Assembly (NCBI RefSeq): GCF_023715785.1
Contig: NZ_JAMBOX010000003.1
Location: 1-64,000, forward strand
Direction of reading: 5' to 3'
Length of the DNA: 64,000 bases
Source: Neobacillus niacini
GTDB taxonomy: Bacteria > Bacillota > Bacilli > Bacillales > Cytobacillaceae
Part shown: positions 62,668 to 64,000 of the stretch, one piece after another
How the letters are laid out: every line of letters starts with the position of its first letter
How positions within the stretch are numbered: the first letter of the stretch is position 1
Notes under the pieces: model-generated
What the model was told of the DNA's origin: nothing
What the model saw: only the letters and a program-made list of their open reading frames with translations
Database searches by the model: none
Position numbers and translations under genes: made by a program

Positions 62668-64000
62668 ATGGATGCAACACTGAAGACAAACCAATCCAAA
62701 AAGCACCCCCCTGGGTTGTACCTGTTATTTATGACAGAAATGTGGGAACGTTTCAGCTACTATGGAATGAGGGCGATCCTCGTTCTCTATCTAACAAAAT
62801 CATTGATTAGCGGCGGATTGGGCATGAAGGAAAGCACGGCCCTGATGCTATATGGATTTTTTACCGGGGCAGTTTACTTTACACCATTAATCGGCGGTTA
62901 TCTGTCTGACAGATATTTGGGTCAAAGACTTGCGATCACCATCGGCGGTATTACAATGGCCCTCGGGAACATCGTCCTGTTTTCTAATCAAAGCTTTACG
63001 GCCGTCTATATCGGCCTCGGATTGCTGATTATCGGGAATGGATTCTTTAAACCAAATATTTCAACGATTGTCGGTGAGCTTTATGGTGCAAAAGACAAAC
63101 GCCGCGATGCTGCATTTACCATCTTCTATATGGGGATTAACACCGGAGCATTCTTTGCCCCGTTAGTAATCGGTGCAATTACGGATAAATGGTTTGCTGT
63201 AACGACAAACGGTGTGATCCAGTATGGTTATAAATACGGATTCCTTGCATCCGCTATTGGTATGATCATTGGACAAATTTTATTTAACGTACTTGGCAAT
63301 CGTTTCTTAGGGGATATTGGCAAAAAACCAGTTGGAAAACCACAGGTTACTGGAACCGGTGCGACACAGAACCACACACTTTCCAAAGTTGAAAAAAATA
63401 GAACCACAGTTATCTTTATCTTGGCAGCGTTTGTCGTCTTCTTCTGGGCAGGATTTGAACAAGCCGGCGGCGCATTAAGCATTTATACAGACAAATTCGT
63501 TGACCGTACCCTGTTTGGCTGGGAAATCCCAACCTCTTGGTTCCAAGCGGTTAACCCGTTATTTATCATCTTGTTGGCACCTATTGTTTCCATGCTTTGG
63601 GTGAAACTTTCAAATACAAAGCGAGGGGACCTTCCAGTTCCGACAAAAATGGCGATTGGGATGATGCTATTAGGTACAGGTTTTATCGTCTTATTATTTG
63701 CCATCATGCAAACGGGCAGCGATGAAAATAATATTGTCACAAAAGCAAATGTCATGTTTATCATTTTCACCTATCTGCTCCATACGATTGGTGAGCTGTT
63801 CTTATCACCGGTTGGACTTTCATTTGTCAGCAAATATGCACCAGTAAAATTCGCTTCTTTATTAATGGCAGTTTGGATGGCAAGCTCCTTTGTAGCGAAT
63901 ATCCTTGCCGGACAATTAGGTGCGTTTACTTCAAGCATGGGCTACTTTGAAGTATTTTCCGTGATTGGTATTGCCGTTATCGTCCTCGGATTAGTACTGC
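62668..64000 (+). CDS. Proton-dependent di-/tripeptide transporter (POT family), copy 2 (partial)
   Basis: The ATG after GAGGAGG opens a frame of 444 codons that is still open at the window edge. It carries TEMWERFSYYGMRAILVLYL, FYMGINTGAFFAPL and the late GELFLSPVGLSF segment, all POT family features. It resembles copy 1 but differs through the middle loop (about residues 220-250), so it is an old duplication or a separate subfamily member. The C-terminus lies outside the window. Confidence 0.93.
   Translation, partial: MDATLKTNQSKKHPPGLYLLFMTEMWERFSYYGMRAILVLYLTKSLISGGLGMKESTALMLYGFFTGAVYFTPLIGGYLSDRYLGQRLAITIGGITMALGNIVLFSNQSFTAVYIGLGLLIIGNGFFKPNISTIVGELYGAKDKRRDAAFTIFYMGINTGAFFAPLVIGAITDKWFAVTTNGVIQYGYKYGFLASAIGMIIGQILFNVLGNRFLGDIGKKPVGKPQVTGTGATQNHTLSKVEKNRTTVIFILAAFVVFFWAGFEQAGGALSIYTDKFVDRTLFGWEIPTSWFQAVNPLFIILLAPIVSMLWVKLSNTKRGDLPVPTKMAIGMMLLGTGFIVLLFAIMQTGSDENNIVTKANVMFIIFTYLLHTIGELFLSPVGLSFVSKYAPVKFASLLMAVWMASSFVANILAGQLGAFTSSMGYFEVFSVIGIAVIVLGLVL

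Overview
The window comes from the chromosome of a spore-forming Bacillaceae, close to Neobacillus/Mesobacillus/Bacillus in the broad sense. The species cannot be named from the sequence. The evidence is a Bacillus-type 16S rRNA 5' end, two small acid-soluble spore proteins (SspE, SspK), Bacillus-style Shine-Dalgarno sites (AAGGAGG), PerR with a Per box, a SAM-I riboswitch, ArgR/AhrC boxes, and gene order shared with the Bacillus subtilis ygx-perR-yga-fabL-yfh block and its argCJBD-carAB-argF operon.

Layout. 1-480: 5' end of a 16S gene and tandem rrn promoters, reading left. 490-26750: a conserved core with ygxA, ygzB, perR, pduO-type adenosyltransferase, bcp, an ion-channel-like protein, a three-gene ABC-2 exporter, glutamate-1-semialdehyde aminomutase, a stand-alone glutamate synthase large subunit, ygaE, ygaD, ygaC, ygaB, sspE, fabL, yfhS, mutY, yfhP, yfhJ, sspK, yfhH, an SDR, recX, yfhF, yfhE and yfhD. 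Several intergenic repeat arrays are scattered through it. 26840-32930: homoserine dehydrogenase under a SAM riboswitch, a nitrilase/GNAT/GNAT operon, and hxlR with hxlAB (formaldehyde fixation). 32940-46740: arginine and carbamoyl-phosphate biosynthesis (argGH; argCJBD-carAB-argF) with ARG boxes, plus aroD and aroK. 46920-52540: a five-gene peptide ABC importer.

52700-60720 is the accessory part. It holds a TipAS-type MerR regulator, an IscB RNA-guided nuclease with a probable upstream omegaRNA, and an unusual mini-operon encoding an F0 subunit a, a shortened F0 subunit b and an AtpZ-like fusion protein, with no c subunit and no F1 genes. It also holds a DoxX-like protein, a decayed alpha/beta hydrolase, a small CxxC protein and a shortened UvrC-like GIY-YIG protein. 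60900-64000: two tandem POT-family peptide transporters, the second cut by the window end.

The most notable points are the orphan F0 cluster next to IscB, a hairpin between its Shine-Dalgarno site and start codon, and two intergenic arrays that keep an exact 52-bp period while changing sequence family. A perfect cre site about 95 bp upstream of the arginine operon promoter and a 15-bp motif recurring exactly at three places are also worth attention.
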